Source: Paenibacillus thiaminolyticus (GTDB taxonomy: Bacteria; Bacillota; Bacilli; Paenibacillales; Paenibacillaceae). From it: 64,000 nt of DNA. Below, in pieces: positions 34,356-43,272 of this stretch. The stretch spans positions 3,383,001-3,447,000 of the forward strand of contig NZ_CP041405.1 in the NCBI RefSeq assembly GCF_007066085.1. Direction: 5' to 3'. The stretch's first letter is position 1. Each line of letters opens with the position of its first letter. The notes below the pieces were generated by a model. It did no database searches and was not told the origin of the DNA. It was given only the letters and a program-made list of their open reading frames with translations. Both the position numbers and the translations under genes were made by a program.

Positions 34356-35696
34356 ATGAATGCGGTTCTTCTCTCTCTCGCGGTATTATTCGGATTAAGC
34401 CTGCTGCGAGTCCATGTCGTCCTCGCCCTGCTCGTGTCCGCCATCATCGGCGGCTGGTCCGGAGGGATGCCGATCTCGGACACGATCGCTGCCTTCTCCG
34501 AAGGGCTGAAGGACAACGCCGGCATTGCGCTAAGCTATGCCTTGCTCGGCGCATTCGCCGCCGGGCTGGCCGAGACGGGGCTGCCTGAACGTCTGGTGCG
34601 CCGCGCGGTGCGGCTCGTCCGGGCCCGATCGGACAGCGGCCCGGTTCGCGCCTCCGTCCGGTACGGCGTATTGGCCGCGATCGCAGGCATCGCCTGCCTG
34701 TCGCAAAATGCGGTGCCCGTTCATATCGCCTTCATTCCCGTCCTTATCCCGCCGCTCCTCATGCTGTTCAATGCGGCGCGGCTGGACCGGCGGGCCGTCG
34801 CGTGCGCGCTCACATTCGGGCTGATCACGCCCTATATGCTTCTGCCGGTCGGCTTCGGTGCCATCTTCCACGATATCGTGGCAAGCAATATGACGCAGAA
34901 CGGCCTGGCCGTCGATGCTTCCCTGCTGCCGAAGGCGATGCTGCTTCCGGCGCTCGGGATGATTGCGGGCCTGCTGTTCGCTATGATGATCAGCTACCGC
35001 AAGCCGCGGGACTATGCCGAGGGGGCTGCGCCCCAGCCCCAGCCGACTGCCGCACCCGATGGGGCCCCCCCTGCCGCCCGCAGCTTCGCTGCCGGAGCCG
35101 GCATCGCGGCCATCGCGGCCATGCTCGCCGTGCAATTAAGCACGGGCTCGATGATCTACGGCGCGGCCGCCGGGCTGGCCGTGCTGCTGCTCTCGCGCGT
35201 CATGCCGCGCGGCCGGGCCGATCGCGTCCTCTCCGACGGCATGCGGTCGATGGCCTACATCGGCTTCGTCATGATGTCGGCGGCCGGCCTCGGCGCGGTG
35301 CTGCGCGAGACCGGCCACATCGAGTCGCTCGTGAAGGAGGCCGTCAGCATGGTCGGCGACAACCGGGCGCTGGCAGCCATCCTGATGCTTGCCATCGGGC
35401 TGCTCGTCACGCTCGGCATCGGCTCGTCGTTCTCGACGATTCCGCTGATCGCGACCGTCTTCGTGCCGCTGTGCGTCGAGCTCGGCTTCAGCCCGCTGGC
35501 GACGATATCGCTCATCGGCACGGCTGCCGCACTGGGCGATGCCGGGTCTCCGGCTTCGGACAGCACCCTGGGCCCGACCGCCGGCCTGAACGCCGACGGA
35601 CAGCATGATCATATATGGGACACTTGCGTGCCGACCTTCCTGCACTACAACGTGCCCCTCCTGCTGTTCGGCTTCCTCGCAGCCATGATGCTGTAG
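34356..35696 (+). CDS. Na+/H+ antiporter family membrane protein (NhaC/YuiF-like)
   Basis: 446 residues from the ATG; a GTG six codons earlier overlaps the only possible ribosome binding site (AAGTGAGG). Ten to twelve helices. SQNAVPVHIAFIPVLIPPLL near 125 and the C-terminal GDAGSPASDSTLGPTAGLNADGQHDHIWDT segment are characteristic of this family. Proposed role: Na+ (or organic acid) exchange for protons. Very GC-rich; lone gene, convergent with the TatD-like gene. Confidence 0.87.
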   Translation: MNAVLLSLAVLFGLSLLRVHVVLALLVSAIIGGWSGGMPISDTIAAFSEGLKDNAGIALSYALLGAFAAGLAETGLPERLVRRAVRLVRARSDSGPVRASVRYGVLAAIAGIACLSQNAVPVHIAFIPVLIPPLLMLFNAARLDRRAVACALTFGLITPYMLLPVGFGAIFHDIVASNMTQNGLAVDASLLPKAMLLPALGMIAGLLFAMMISYRKPRDYAEGAAPQPQPTAAPDGAPPAARSFAAGAGIAAIAAMLAVQLSTGSMIYGAAAGLAVLLLSRVMPRGRADRVLSDGMRSMAYIGFVMMSAAGLGAVLRETGHIESLVKEAVSMVGDNRALAAILMLAIGLLVTLGIGSSFSTIPLIATVFVPLCVELGFSPLATISLIGTAAALGDAGSPASDSTLGPTAGLNADGQHDHIWDTCVPTFLHYNVPLLLFGFLAAMML

Positions 35697-35837
35697 GCTG
35701 GATGGAGCCCCCGGGTCGCACGGAAGAGCCTGCTGCGCAAGGTCCTGGCTCGCAGCGCAGGCGCCTGGCAAGGCAGGCTCCTAGCTCCCGGGGCAGCTCC
35801 TCGCTGGCAAGCTCTCGCTTAGCTTGCGCAGCCAGGG

Positions 35838-36677
35838 CTATACGCCGTAGCAGCGCTTCGCGTTGGCTCGCAGCAGCGCCGCGGCCTCGCCGAACTCCAG
35901 GCGCTGGAGCGCGGCCCATGACGCGGCGACGTCGCGTACCATCAGCGGGAGCGTGATCTGCCCCGCAAATGGCCCTTCGAACGGCCAGGGGCCGTCCGTC
36001 TCCGTCATGACGCGGTCGGCCGGGTAGCGAAGCGCCAGCTCCCGGATCTCGGCCTCATAGGCAAGGTCCGGCGTGAACGAGATATAGTAACCGTTCCCGG
36101 CCATCCGCTCCGTCGTCTTCACGTCTCCCTTGAACCAATGGAAGTGGGCCATGCGCACACTGTACCGTTCCAGCAGATCGATGACGAGCGGCGCGTCGTC
36201 GTAGACCGCGTGCAGCACGAGCGGCTTATCCCACGCGGCAGCCCGCTGCACGAAGGCCTCCAGCAGCTCCAGATAAGCGCCGCCGGGGAAGGCTGCCTCG
36301 CTGTCCCCGGCGCGTAGGGCTTCCTGCCGCATATAATAGGGCAGGCCGACCTCGCCGATGGCGATCATCGCATCGCGGCGCTCGTCCATCCATTGCAGGA
36401 GCGCGCTCCGCTCCTGTTCCGAAGGCAGCGGCTGCTCCGGGTGGAAGCCGTACGCGGGGTGAACCCGCCCCGGATACCGCTCCGCCCAGCGCTGCACCTC
36501 GCGGCACGAGGCCGCATCCATCGACACGGCGATGACGCCGTCCAGTTCTTTCGCCTCCAGCGATTGCTCCAGCAGCGGCCGCTGCTCAGGGCCATATCCG
36601 TCGAGATGGATATGGGCATCCATGAAGCGGAGCCGCTCCGTGTTCATGGCAGTGTATCTTCCTTCCATTGTCCGCAC
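35838..36677 (-). CDS. TatD-family metal-dependent hydrolase
   Basis: 279 residues. TIM-barrel metal site: FMDAHIHLD at the N-terminus (HxH), IGEVGLPY (Glu), LVLHAVYDD and MAHFHWFKG (His), and VMTETDGPW (catalytic Asp). TatD relatives are Mg-dependent DNases or phosphoesterases. The start may instead be the ATG three codons later or the MNTERL ATG at codon 11; the ribosome binding site GAGGAG favours one of the first two. Confidence 0.87.
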   Translation of the reverse strand: MRTMEGRYTAMNTERLRFMDAHIHLDGYGPEQRPLLEQSLEAKELDGVIAVSMDAASCREVQRWAERYPGRVHPAYGFHPEQPLPSEQERSALLQWMDERRDAMIAIGEVGLPYYMRQEALRAGDSEAAFPGGAYLELLEAFVQRAAAWDKPLVLHAVYDDAPLVIDLLERYSVRMAHFHWFKGDVKTTERMAGNGYYISFTPDLAYEAEIRELALRYPADRVMTETDGPWPFEGPFAGQITLPLMVRDVAASWAALQRLEFGEAAALLRANAKRCYGV

Positions 36678-36893
36678 ATCTCCTCTTCCTAGTATGCATA
36701 GATGCCGGAAAACGGGGTTATCGTACGGGGAGGCAGTACGTGATTACCGTGCGTGAATGCCGTGCGCAGCTGCCAAAAGCAGCCGCCGAACGTACCTGCC
36801 GTACGTGATTACCGTCCGAGCAGCGAACCCCGCCCCCTTATGTTCCGGCTGATTCTAACTGAGTAGATTCATTTTAAACAGTTCGACTTATCT

Positions 36894-37080
36894 AATACTG
36901 CAAGAACGCAGTATTTTACACCGAAAACACTTCTAAATAAAGAAACTCCTGCAAAACTACATCAATTCCGTCGAATATAGGTCATTTGGGGCTGCACCTG
37001 GGAAAAATCATGTAATTTTGCAGGAATGCCATTGCAGCGATATTACCTCAAAAATAATGCTGCAATATTGCAGGATTGCT
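36894..37080. repeat. Dispersed TGCAG-hairpin repeat, copy C
   Basis: Begins AATACTGC-AAGAAC-GCAGTATT, a perfect inverted repeat, then ACTCCTGCAAAACTACATCAATTCCGTCGA split over two modules, ATCATGTAATTTTGCAGGAAT and ATGCTGCAATATTGCAGGATTGCTG. Order and spacing follow copies A and B. Confidence 0.65.
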
Positions 37081-37165
37081 GCGGGTTGGCACGTTATGGG
37101 GGCGGATGAGACAGTATACGATCCAGACAGGCCAGCATGCGGTAGGTACATGACAGTAACTGATG

Positions 37166-37320
37166 CAGACAACGCAGCACGCCGCACAGGCAAAACAGTC
37201 ACGCTCCAGACAGCGCAGCATACCGCACAGGTAAAACAGTCACGCTCCAGACAGCGCAGCACGCCGCACTGGCAAAACAGTCATGATCCAGACAGCGCAG
37301 CAGGCCGCATAGGCAAGACA
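37166..37320. repeat. 41-bp tandem repeat, nearly four units
   Basis: Units at 37166-37206, 37207-37247 and 37248-37288 plus a partial fourth. Each runs CAGACAGCGCAGCACGCCGC, then ACAGGCAAAACAGTCACGCTC, with one to six differences between units. A related half-unit (CCAGACAGGCCAGCATGC) lies at 37124-37141. Forward and reverse frames are open across it because 41 is not a multiple of three and no stop appears, but no gene features accompany them. Confidence 0.9.
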
Positions 37321-37367
37321 CAGTATGCGGTACTAGCCAACCTTCATCACCCGATACTCCCGATACT

Positions 37368-37403
37368 AAAAAAAACGCTGCGCTCCCATTCAGGCAGCGC
37401 AGC
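37368..37403 (-). terminator. Terminator of the DHA2 exporter gene
   Basis: Minus strand GCTGCGCT, 11-base loop, AGCGCAGC, then eight T residues, about 35 bases past the stop. Confidence 0.9.
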
Positions 37404-37437
37404 GATCAACGGCTGCAGCGATAAGCACCGGTCCTGC

Positions 37438-38967
37438 TCAGGACACCGCTTCTTCCGATTTGGCGCCGGAGCCCTTGCCGGCGGCATCGTCCATCATGCG
37501 CGCCTTGCCCATCAAGGCGATGCAGATGAGCGCCAGGCCGACCGGAATCAAGGCCCAGGTGAAGATGCCGCCGATCGAGTCGGCCAACGCCGCTGCCATG
37601 CTCTCCTTGACCTCCGGAGGCAGGTTGGCGCTGCCTCCGCCGCGCAGCAGCTCCTCCGGCATGATGTCGGCTGGCATCGCTCCGCCCGGCATCATGTCCT
37701 TCAGCCGTCCGCTGAACAAGGAAGATTGCAGCGAGCCGAAGACCGTAATCCCGATCGTCATGCCGAGCGAACGGCAGAAGGACGAAGTCGAGTTCGCCGT
37801 TCCGCGCTGGTGGTAGCTCATCCCATGCATGGAAGCCATCCCGAGCAAGGAAAAGGAGAAGCCGACCCCGAGTCCGGTCAGCACCATGTACAAGGTGATC
37901 AATGCGCGCGGCGTATCCGCAGACAATGTGCTAAGCGACACGATGCCTGCCGTGAACAGAATGCCCGAGACGATCATCAGCTTGCGGAAGCTCGTCTTCG
38001 CGGCCAGAATTCCGCCGATCGAGCTCGTCACGACGGAACCGATCATCATCGGCGTCAGCACGAGACCGCTATTCGTGGCCGACCCGCCGTACACGCCCTG
38101 CACGAACATCGGAATATAGACCGTCGCGATGACGAACGTGACGCCGTAGAAAAAAGCGACCCCTTGGCTGGAGGCGAACAGCCGACGCCGGAAGAGAGCG
38201 AAGGAGATAATCGGCTCCTTCGCATTCAGTTCGAACAAAATGAACGCGATCAGGAAGATGGCGAAGGAGGCAAATAACCCGATGATGAATAAAGAGTTCC
38301 ATTCATATCCCTCCTTGCCGCCCAACTCCAGCGCGAACATCAGGCTGACGACGGCGACCACCAACGTAACCGCGCCGCCCCAGTCAATGCGCTGCTTCGA
38401 CTTCGCCGCACTCTCCCGATAGAACTGGGCAATCAGCCACAAAGATACAATGCCGAGAGGCAGGTTGATGTAGAACACCCACTCCCAGCCGATATATTCG
38501 GTAATATAAGCGCCGAGCAGCGGCCCCGCCACACTGGAAATGCCGAACACCGCTCCGAACATGCCGGTCATTTTGCCGCGTTGCTCTAACGGAAAGACAT
38601 CATAAATAATCGTAAAAGCGATAGGCATCAGGGCGCCGCCGCCAATTCCCTGGATGGCGCGGTAGATCGCCAGCATCATGATGCTGTCTGCCGTCCCGCA
38701 CAGCATGCTGCCGGCCAGGAAGACGATCAGGCCGAAAATGTAAAACCGCTTGCGGCCGTACATATCGGACAGCTTCCCGAAGATCGGCATACCCGCCATG
38801 GTCGCGACCATATACGCCGAGGTGACCCAGACATACAGCTCGAAGCCTCCCAACTGGCCGACGATCGTCGGCATCGCTGTCGCGACGATCGTATTGTCCA
38901 TCGCTGCCATCAGAATCCCGAGCAGGAGTGCTGCCACCACCAAGCTCAAGTTGCTCTTGTGAGCCAC
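37438..38967 (-). CDS. MFS multidrug exporter, DHA2 family (14 helices)
   Basis: 509 residues with 14 predicted helices. Motif D1 (LLLGILMAAMDNTIVATAMPTIV) and motif A (GKLSDMYGRKRFYIFG) are clear, and motif C is seen as GAVFGISSVAGPLLGAYI. Proton-coupled drug export is the family role (EmrB, LfrA, QacA). An inserted extracytoplasmic loop with MPEELLRGGGSANLPPEV precedes the last helices. A TTTAC-CA-GTAAA inverted repeat in the promoter region may be the site of an unlinked repressor. Confidence 0.95.
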   Translation of the reverse strand: MAHKSNLSLVVAALLLGILMAAMDNTIVATAMPTIVGQLGGFELYVWVTSAYMVATMAGMPIFGKLSDMYGRKRFYIFGLIVFLAGSMLCGTADSIMMLAIYRAIQGIGGGALMPIAFTIIYDVFPLEQRGKMTGMFGAVFGISSVAGPLLGAYITEYIGWEWVFYINLPLGIVSLWLIAQFYRESAAKSKQRIDWGGAVTLVVAVVSLMFALELGGKEGYEWNSLFIIGLFASFAIFLIAFILFELNAKEPIISFALFRRRLFASSQGVAFFYGVTFVIATVYIPMFVQGVYGGSATNSGLVLTPMMIGSVVTSSIGGILAAKTSFRKLMIVSGILFTAGIVSLSTLSADTPRALITLYMVLTGLGVGFSFSLLGMASMHGMSYHQRGTANSTSSFCRSLGMTIGITVFGSLQSSLFSGRLKDMMPGGAMPADIMPEELLRGGGSANLPPEVKESMAAALADSIGGIFTWALIPVGLALICIALMGKARMMDDAAGKGSGAKSEEAVS

Positions 38968-39084
38968 TATATCTCATTTCCCTCCTTGTATGTACCGCAC
39001 CGGCTTCGGAAGCCGGTCCTGATTCACCCGCTATCACTTCGCTGCCGAAGCCGGGATAACTTATTATATAGCGTCAACTTTCCA

Positions 39085-39096
39085 TTTACCAGTAAA
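39085..39096. promoter_or_regulatory. Possible operator upstream of the DHA2 exporter
   Basis: TTTAC-CA-GTAAA inverted repeat about 120 bases before the start codon, close to a TATAAT-like -10 (minus strand). Such sites are often bound by TetR or MarR repressors; no partner gene is adjacent. Confidence 0.3.
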
Positions 39097-39198
39097 AGTT
39101 ATTCGCCTGAATTTGCCACAAAAGATGGAAATTCCTTAACGAGAGAATCTGAGAAAATCTGCGAGAATCAGGTTTATGTTCCCCCTTCCCAAGCCAAA

Positions 39199-39223
39199 GA
39201 GGGACGGCTCTCGCCGTCCCTCT
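39199..39223 (-). terminator. Hairpin after the thiamine-precursor ABC operon
   Basis: AGAGGGACGGC and GCCGTCCCTCT pair exactly with a short loop, four bases beyond the stop codon of the ATPase gene. The T tract is weak (TTTGG). Confidence 0.6.
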
Positions 39224-39227
39224 GCCC

Positions 39228-40091
39228 TTATTGAAGATTCCCTCCGCCTGTCCCCTGCCGCTGCGCCTCCTGGAGCAGCCCGGCAAGCTCCCGCTTCAAG
39301 CGGAGAAAAGAATCCTCCCCCGTAAGCGCCTCGCGCCGCGGACGCGGGAACGGTACAGCCACCTCCCGCAGCACGCGCGCGGGCCGGCTTGAGAATACAA
39401 AGATCGTATCGGAGAGCAGCAGCGCTTCCTCGATACTGTGCGTAATGAACAGCACGGAGCGCCGGTGCTGCTCCCACAGGCCGATGAGCCAGCGCTGCAT
39501 CTCGCTGCGGGTTAAGGCGTCGAGCGCGCTGAACGGCTCGTCGAGCAGCATCAGCTCATGCGGGCTCATCAGAGCGCGCAGGAACGCGACGCGCTGCTGC
39601 ATGCCGCCGGACAGCTCGTGCGGATACGCCCGCTCATAGCCGGACAAGCCGATATTCGCCAGCCATTGCCGCGCCTCCGCGCGGGCCTCCTTCTTCGGCC
39701 GGCCGCCAATTTCCTGGGCCAGCATGACGTTCTGCTCCACTGTCCGCCATGGGAAGAGCGCCGGCTGCTGAGGCATGTAGCCGACATGTCCCGTCCGGCC
39801 CGCTACCTCTTGCCCGTTCATCCGGATATGGCCGCCATCCGGTCGCAGCAACCCTCCGATCAGATGGAACAAGGTGCTTTTGCCGGAGCCGGAGGGGCCG
39901 ATGATGGAGACGAATTGGCCCTGCTTCACCTGCAGCGACACGTGGTCCAGCACCTGCAGCCGTCCTTCGCCGCGGCCGTTCGTCCCCGGATAGGACATGT
40001 CGACCTCGTCCAGCTCCAGAGCAGGCGGCGGCGCGGAAGCCAGCCCGGCAGCTTCTCCGAGTGGTTCGGCCAAGTTGGCCATTGCCTTCAT
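39228..40091 (-). CDS. thiZ: ABC transporter ATPase for thiamine precursor uptake (ThiZ-like)
   Basis: 287 residues from the ATG behind GGAGGG. Walker A is GPSGSGKST, the Q-loop lies in MPQQPALFPWRT, the signature is LSGGMQQRV, Walker B is LMLLDEPFSALD and the switch His is in FITHSIEEA. This is the SsuB/TauB/ThiZ type of ATPase. It is the last gene of a TPP-riboswitch operon with permease and binding protein, which supports hydroxymethylpyrimidine (or a derivative) as substrate. Confidence 0.88.
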   Translation of the reverse strand: MKAMANLAEPLGEAAGLASAPPPALELDEVDMSYPGTNGRGEGRLQVLDHVSLQVKQGQFVSIIGPSGSGKSTLFHLIGGLLRPDGGHIRMNGQEVAGRTGHVGYMPQQPALFPWRTVEQNVMLAQEIGGRPKKEARAEARQWLANIGLSGYERAYPHELSGGMQQRVAFLRALMSPHELMLLDEPFSALDALTRSEMQRWLIGLWEQHRRSVLFITHSIEEALLLSDTIFVFSSRPARVLREVAVPFPRPRREALTGEDSFLRLKRELAGLLQEAQRQGTGGGNLQ

Positions 40092-40105
40092 AGCGCTTCC
40101 CTCCC

Positions 40106-40870
40106 TCATTTCTCGTACTCCTCGGGCCGCCAGCGGATGACCATCCGCTCCAGCAGGCGAATCGCTCCGAACATCGCCAGACTGAGCAGAATGATGACGA
40201 CGATGCCGAGGAACATCCGGTCGACGCGGTAGGCCGCTTTTTGCAGCATCATATAATAGCCGATGCCCCGATCCGTTCCGAGCCATTCCGCGATCACCGC
40301 TCCCATCACGCTGTAGGTGGCGGCGATCTTCAAGCCCGAGAAGACGGAGGGCAGCGCGTGCGGCAGCTCCAGCTTCCAGAACAGCTGCGCCCGGGTCGCC
40401 CCCGTCATGCGCATATAATGAAGCATCGTCCGATCCGTCTGGGTCAGGCCGTCCAGGGCGGCGACACAGACCGGGAAGAAGCAGACGAGCGCGATGACGA
40501 CTACCTTCGGCAGCAGGCCAAAGCCGAACCACAGCATCAGCAAGGGCAGCAGCGCAATCGTCGGCACGTTCTGGCTCAATATAATGAGCGGATAGATCGC
40601 GCGCTTCAGCCAAGGAAGGGGATGGAGCAGGCAAGCGAGCGCCAGGCCGATCCCCGCTCCGGTTCCGAAGCCGATCAGCATCAGCTTCAGGGTAGCCAGC
40701 GCGTGCAGCAGAATGCCGCTGCCGTTGGCCGCCGCTTCCCGCGCAATATCAAGCGGGCTCGGAAGCATCCATTTCTCCACATCGAACAGCATGACGCCAA
40801 TCTGCCACGCCAAGATGAACAGCAGCAGGGCCGCCACGGGCGGTCCCGCCGTTGCAAGCCGTCTTTTCAT
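40106..40870 (-). CDS. thiX: ABC permease for thiamine precursor uptake (ThiX-like)
   Basis: 254 residues from the ATG behind AGGAAGGTGG; the longer frame upstream is unlikely. Six helices, with the EAA-type loop MRMTGATRAQLFWKLELPHALPSVFSGLKIA facing the ATPase. SsuC/TauC-like permease family. Fourteen bases separate it from the ATPase gene. Confidence 0.88.
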   Translation of the reverse strand: MKRRLATAGPPVAALLLFILAWQIGVMLFDVEKWMLPSPLDIAREAAANGSGILLHALATLKLMLIGFGTGAGIGLALACLLHPLPWLKRAIYPLIILSQNVPTIALLPLLMLWFGFGLLPKVVVIALVCFFPVCVAALDGLTQTDRTMLHYMRMTGATRAQLFWKLELPHALPSVFSGLKIAATYSVMGAVIAEWLGTDRGIGYYMMLQKAAYRVDRMFLGIVVIILLSLAMFGAIRLLERMVIRWRPEEYEK

Positions 40871-41085
40871 CCCGCCGCCACCTTCCTGCACGTTCCTGCC
40901 GCACCTATGCCGTTCTTCCTCCTCATGCCAACTCCTCCTCTCGCTGCTGATCCCGCTCTTTATGCCGATCCCGGCTCGAATCATTCGTCCCGGAGAGGGC
41001 ACACCCTTGCACGGATTATCCGCCCTCAATTATCTAACGCCATCATCGCCCGCTGTCATCGCCCGTTCCCTGAGCAGCGTCTGCC

Positions 41086-42126
41086 TCAGGCTTCAGGCAG
41101 GAACTCATTCGTGAACGCCTTGTCGATATCGATTGGCTTCTCCATCAGCTTGTTCTGCAGGAGCCAGTTCGTATAGTTATCCCACACTTCCCGCTTCTGC
41201 TCTCCCCAACGCGGGGCATCGTCGCGGTATTTCGGGCTGAGCCAGCGCTGGCTGGCCATAACCAGCTCCTTGTCCAGGTCAGGCACCTGCTTCAATAAAA
41301 TCTCTGCCGCCTGCTCCGGATTGTCAATCGCATACTGATATCCCCGGGAGACCGCCCGCATGAATGCCTTGACCAGCTCGGGATCGGACTCGATCAGCTT
41401 CTCGCTTGTGGCGATGACCGGGGTGTAGTAGTCGAGCGCATCCGAATATTGATTGACATACATCATATCGATCGGCTCGTTGCGCAGCTCGGCCTCAATG
41501 CCCGTCCACCCGTAGAAGATCCAGGCGAAATCAATATCTTTTTTGACCGCCGTAAAAAAGTCGGCAGAGCCCATATTGATATTCTTGATCTTGTCGTAGT
41601 CGGCGCCCTCCTGCTGCATGAGCGTCCGCAGCACCATTTCTTCCACGGGCGAGCCCCAGCCCCCGTACGTCTTGCCTTCGAAATCTTGTGGCGACGTAAT
41701 ATGCTTGTCCTTCGGGGCAGCGAACCCGGACGTATTATGTTGAATAATGGCCGCCAGAGATACGATCGGCACATTCTGCGTGCGCGCCAGCGTAATGCTT
41801 TCTTGCACGCTGACCCCGAATTGCGCGGCGCCGGACGCGATCATCGCATCGGCTCCGCCCGTGCCGGGCTGGATAATGTTCACTTTTAGCCCTTCCGCTT
41901 CGAAGTACCCCTCTTGCTGGGCGACATACACCCCGGTATGGTTCGTGTTCGGCGTCCATTCCAGCACGAACGTAATCTCGCGCAGTTCCTTCGGCGCTTC
42001 GGCGCCTTGCCCCCCGTCTCCTTGCGGCGTCGGGGCAGCGCCTCCTCCCCCGCAGGCTGTCAACATGAACATGAGCGCCAAGGCAAGTCCAAGCGCTCCT
42101 CTTTTTACTGCACGCATGCTTCTCAT
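41086..42126 (-). CDS. thiY: Substrate-binding lipoprotein for thiamine precursor (ThiY/NMT1 family)
   Basis: 346 residues. Lipobox FMLTAC after the signal peptide. The mature protein shows the NMT1/THI5-like core: FVLEWTPNTNHTGVYVAQQEGYF, IIQPGTGGADAMIASGAAQFGVS and DFEGKTYGGWGSPVEEMVL. ThiY proteins bind formylaminopyrimidine or hydroxymethylpyrimidine salvaged from degraded thiamine. The TPP riboswitch upstream strongly supports this assignment. Confidence 0.92.
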   Translation of the reverse strand: MRSMRAVKRGALGLALALMFMLTACGGGGAAPTPQGDGGQGAEAPKELREITFVLEWTPNTNHTGVYVAQQEGYFEAEGLKVNIIQPGTGGADAMIASGAAQFGVSVQESITLARTQNVPIVSLAAIIQHNTSGFAAPKDKHITSPQDFEGKTYGGWGSPVEEMVLRTLMQQEGADYDKIKNINMGSADFFTAVKKDIDFAWIFYGWTGIEAELRNEPIDMMYVNQYSDALDYYTPVIATSEKLIESDPELVKAFMRAVSRGYQYAIDNPEQAAEILLKQVPDLDKELVMASQRWLSPKYRDDAPRWGEQKREVWDNYTNWLLQNKLMEKPIDIDKAFTNEFLPEA

Positions 42127-42278
42127 CCTTCTTCCTCTTCCCCTTTCCGATTCGCCCGTCAGACGGGCGGTACAGATGGCCATGCTCTCTATCTGGCAAA
42201 AGATCGGTTGACCCGGCAAGAATACGCCCTGCCAAGGCCCCTCCCTCTTGAGCGGCCGCGTAAGACATTGCGCGGATC

Positions 42279-42306
42279 CAAAAAAGCGCCCCTCATCGGG
42301 GCGCTT
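42279..42306 (-). terminator. TPP-controlled terminator
   Basis: Minus strand AAGCGCCCC, five-base loop, GGGGCGCTT, then a T tract. It lies between the TPP aptamer and the thiY start and is the likely expression platform. Confidence 0.85.
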
Positions 42307-42477
42307 ACGCTATCCATTACCTATGCGCATGCATGGCGGCAGATCGAACTGAACGGCGCGTTCCATGCAAGAGCAATCCGTCTGCACGACCGCGTCTTGA
42401 ACACGAATGCGGTGCATCGGAATCTCCGACCACAAAGGAACACACCCACCGTTCGGCGTGGTGCGACGCCATTCTCA

Positions 42478-42566
42478 TTCCTACGCTGGCATTACCCAGA
42501 TCAGGTGTAAGGGTCAGTATCTTCACGGGATACGATCTCAGCCGGCCTTATTCCAGCCCCCCCTAG
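42478..42566 (-). promoter_or_regulatory. TPP riboswitch (THI element)
   Basis: Minus strand shows CTAGGGGGGCTGG at P1/P2, the GGCTGAGAT thi-box core, then CTGACCCTTACACCTGATCT and GGGTAATGCCAGCGTAGG, the most conserved parts of the TPP aptamer. Binding of thiamine pyrophosphate should favour the terminator downstream and shut off the ABC operon. Confidence 0.97.
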
Positions 42567-42730
42567 TATGCATATTCAGTTGCCGTGTCACCTGCAATTA
42601 TATCCCTGCTTCGCTCCCTTGTCCAGTCGTTAGGCAGCACCAGAAGCGCATGTTCCATGCCTGCCCTGTGACGAAGCACATAGCGAGCCGCCTTCAGCTC
42701 GGTTACCATATCCCCGGGAGGGATGTCTTT

Positions 42731-43000
42731 ATGAAAAAACGACTTGTATGGGTTGGAGCAACCGCGATCGCCCTCATCTTCGGAACTGCGGTATATGCTT
42801 CCGGTTCCGGCAGCGACGGCAGCGGCTACGACCAAATGCTCCCCCATATGAAGCAGATGCACCCGGACATGACCGATACCCAGCTGGAGCAAATGGTTCA
42901 ACACTGCCACGGCGCGGATCGCGAAGCTGTCCGCAGCCAAGGCATGATGCGCAGGGGCATGATGCATGATCAGATGATGCAGAACCGACACTGGTATTGA
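42731..43000 (+). CDS. Small exported Met/His-rich protein
   Basis: 89 residues, start behind GGGAGGGATG. A signal peptide (RLVWVGATAIALIFGTAVYA) is followed by a mature part dense in Met and His: MLPHMKQMHPDM, VQHCHGADRE, MMRRGMMHDQMMQ. Such composition suggests copper or silver binding outside the membrane, but no known family is certain. Followed by its own terminator. Confidence 0.75.
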   Translation: MKKRLVWVGATAIALIFGTAVYASGSGSDGSGYDQMLPHMKQMHPDMTDTQLEQMVQHCHGADREAVRSQGMMRRGMMHDQMMQNRHWY

Positions 43001-43026
43001 TTGGTTCATCAATCATCAAATGAAGC

Positions 43027-43066
43027 AAGGGGTTCCAGCCGGGAATAGACGGAGGAACCCCTTTTT
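43027..43066 (+). terminator. Terminator of the Met/His-rich protein gene
   Basis: AAGGGGTTCC, 17-base loop, GGAACCCC then TTTTT. Confidence 0.85.
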
Positions 43067-43272
43067 GGTGCGGTGAACAGGGACATGGACTGCGCTAACG
43101 GGGTTTTGACGTTCTGCTATGAACGGACTTTCTCCAGAAAACGTTCCATGTGAAACATGGCGCAATTTGTCAAAAATGCTCGCCGGCCAGCCTGTCTTTT
43201 TCCATTCACAAAAAAGCCGCCCGACTCCGCATCTTGTGTGCGAAGCCAGGCGGGTATCTCTCCTGCAACTAA

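Noticed and set aside
34802..35608. 268-codon frame inside the antiporter gene
   Set aside because: Arg/His/Gly-rich product in a shifted frame of a very GC-rich gene; typical shadow frame.
37166..37320. CRISPR array
   Set aside because: Units are directly contiguous with no unique spacers, and no cas-like gene is nearby.
37018..38277. Long plus-strand frame of 419 codons through the 41-bp repeats
   Set aside because: Most of it is the complement of the DHA2 exporter gene; the 5' part is repeat translation with Gln/Arg-rich low-complexity product and no start signals.
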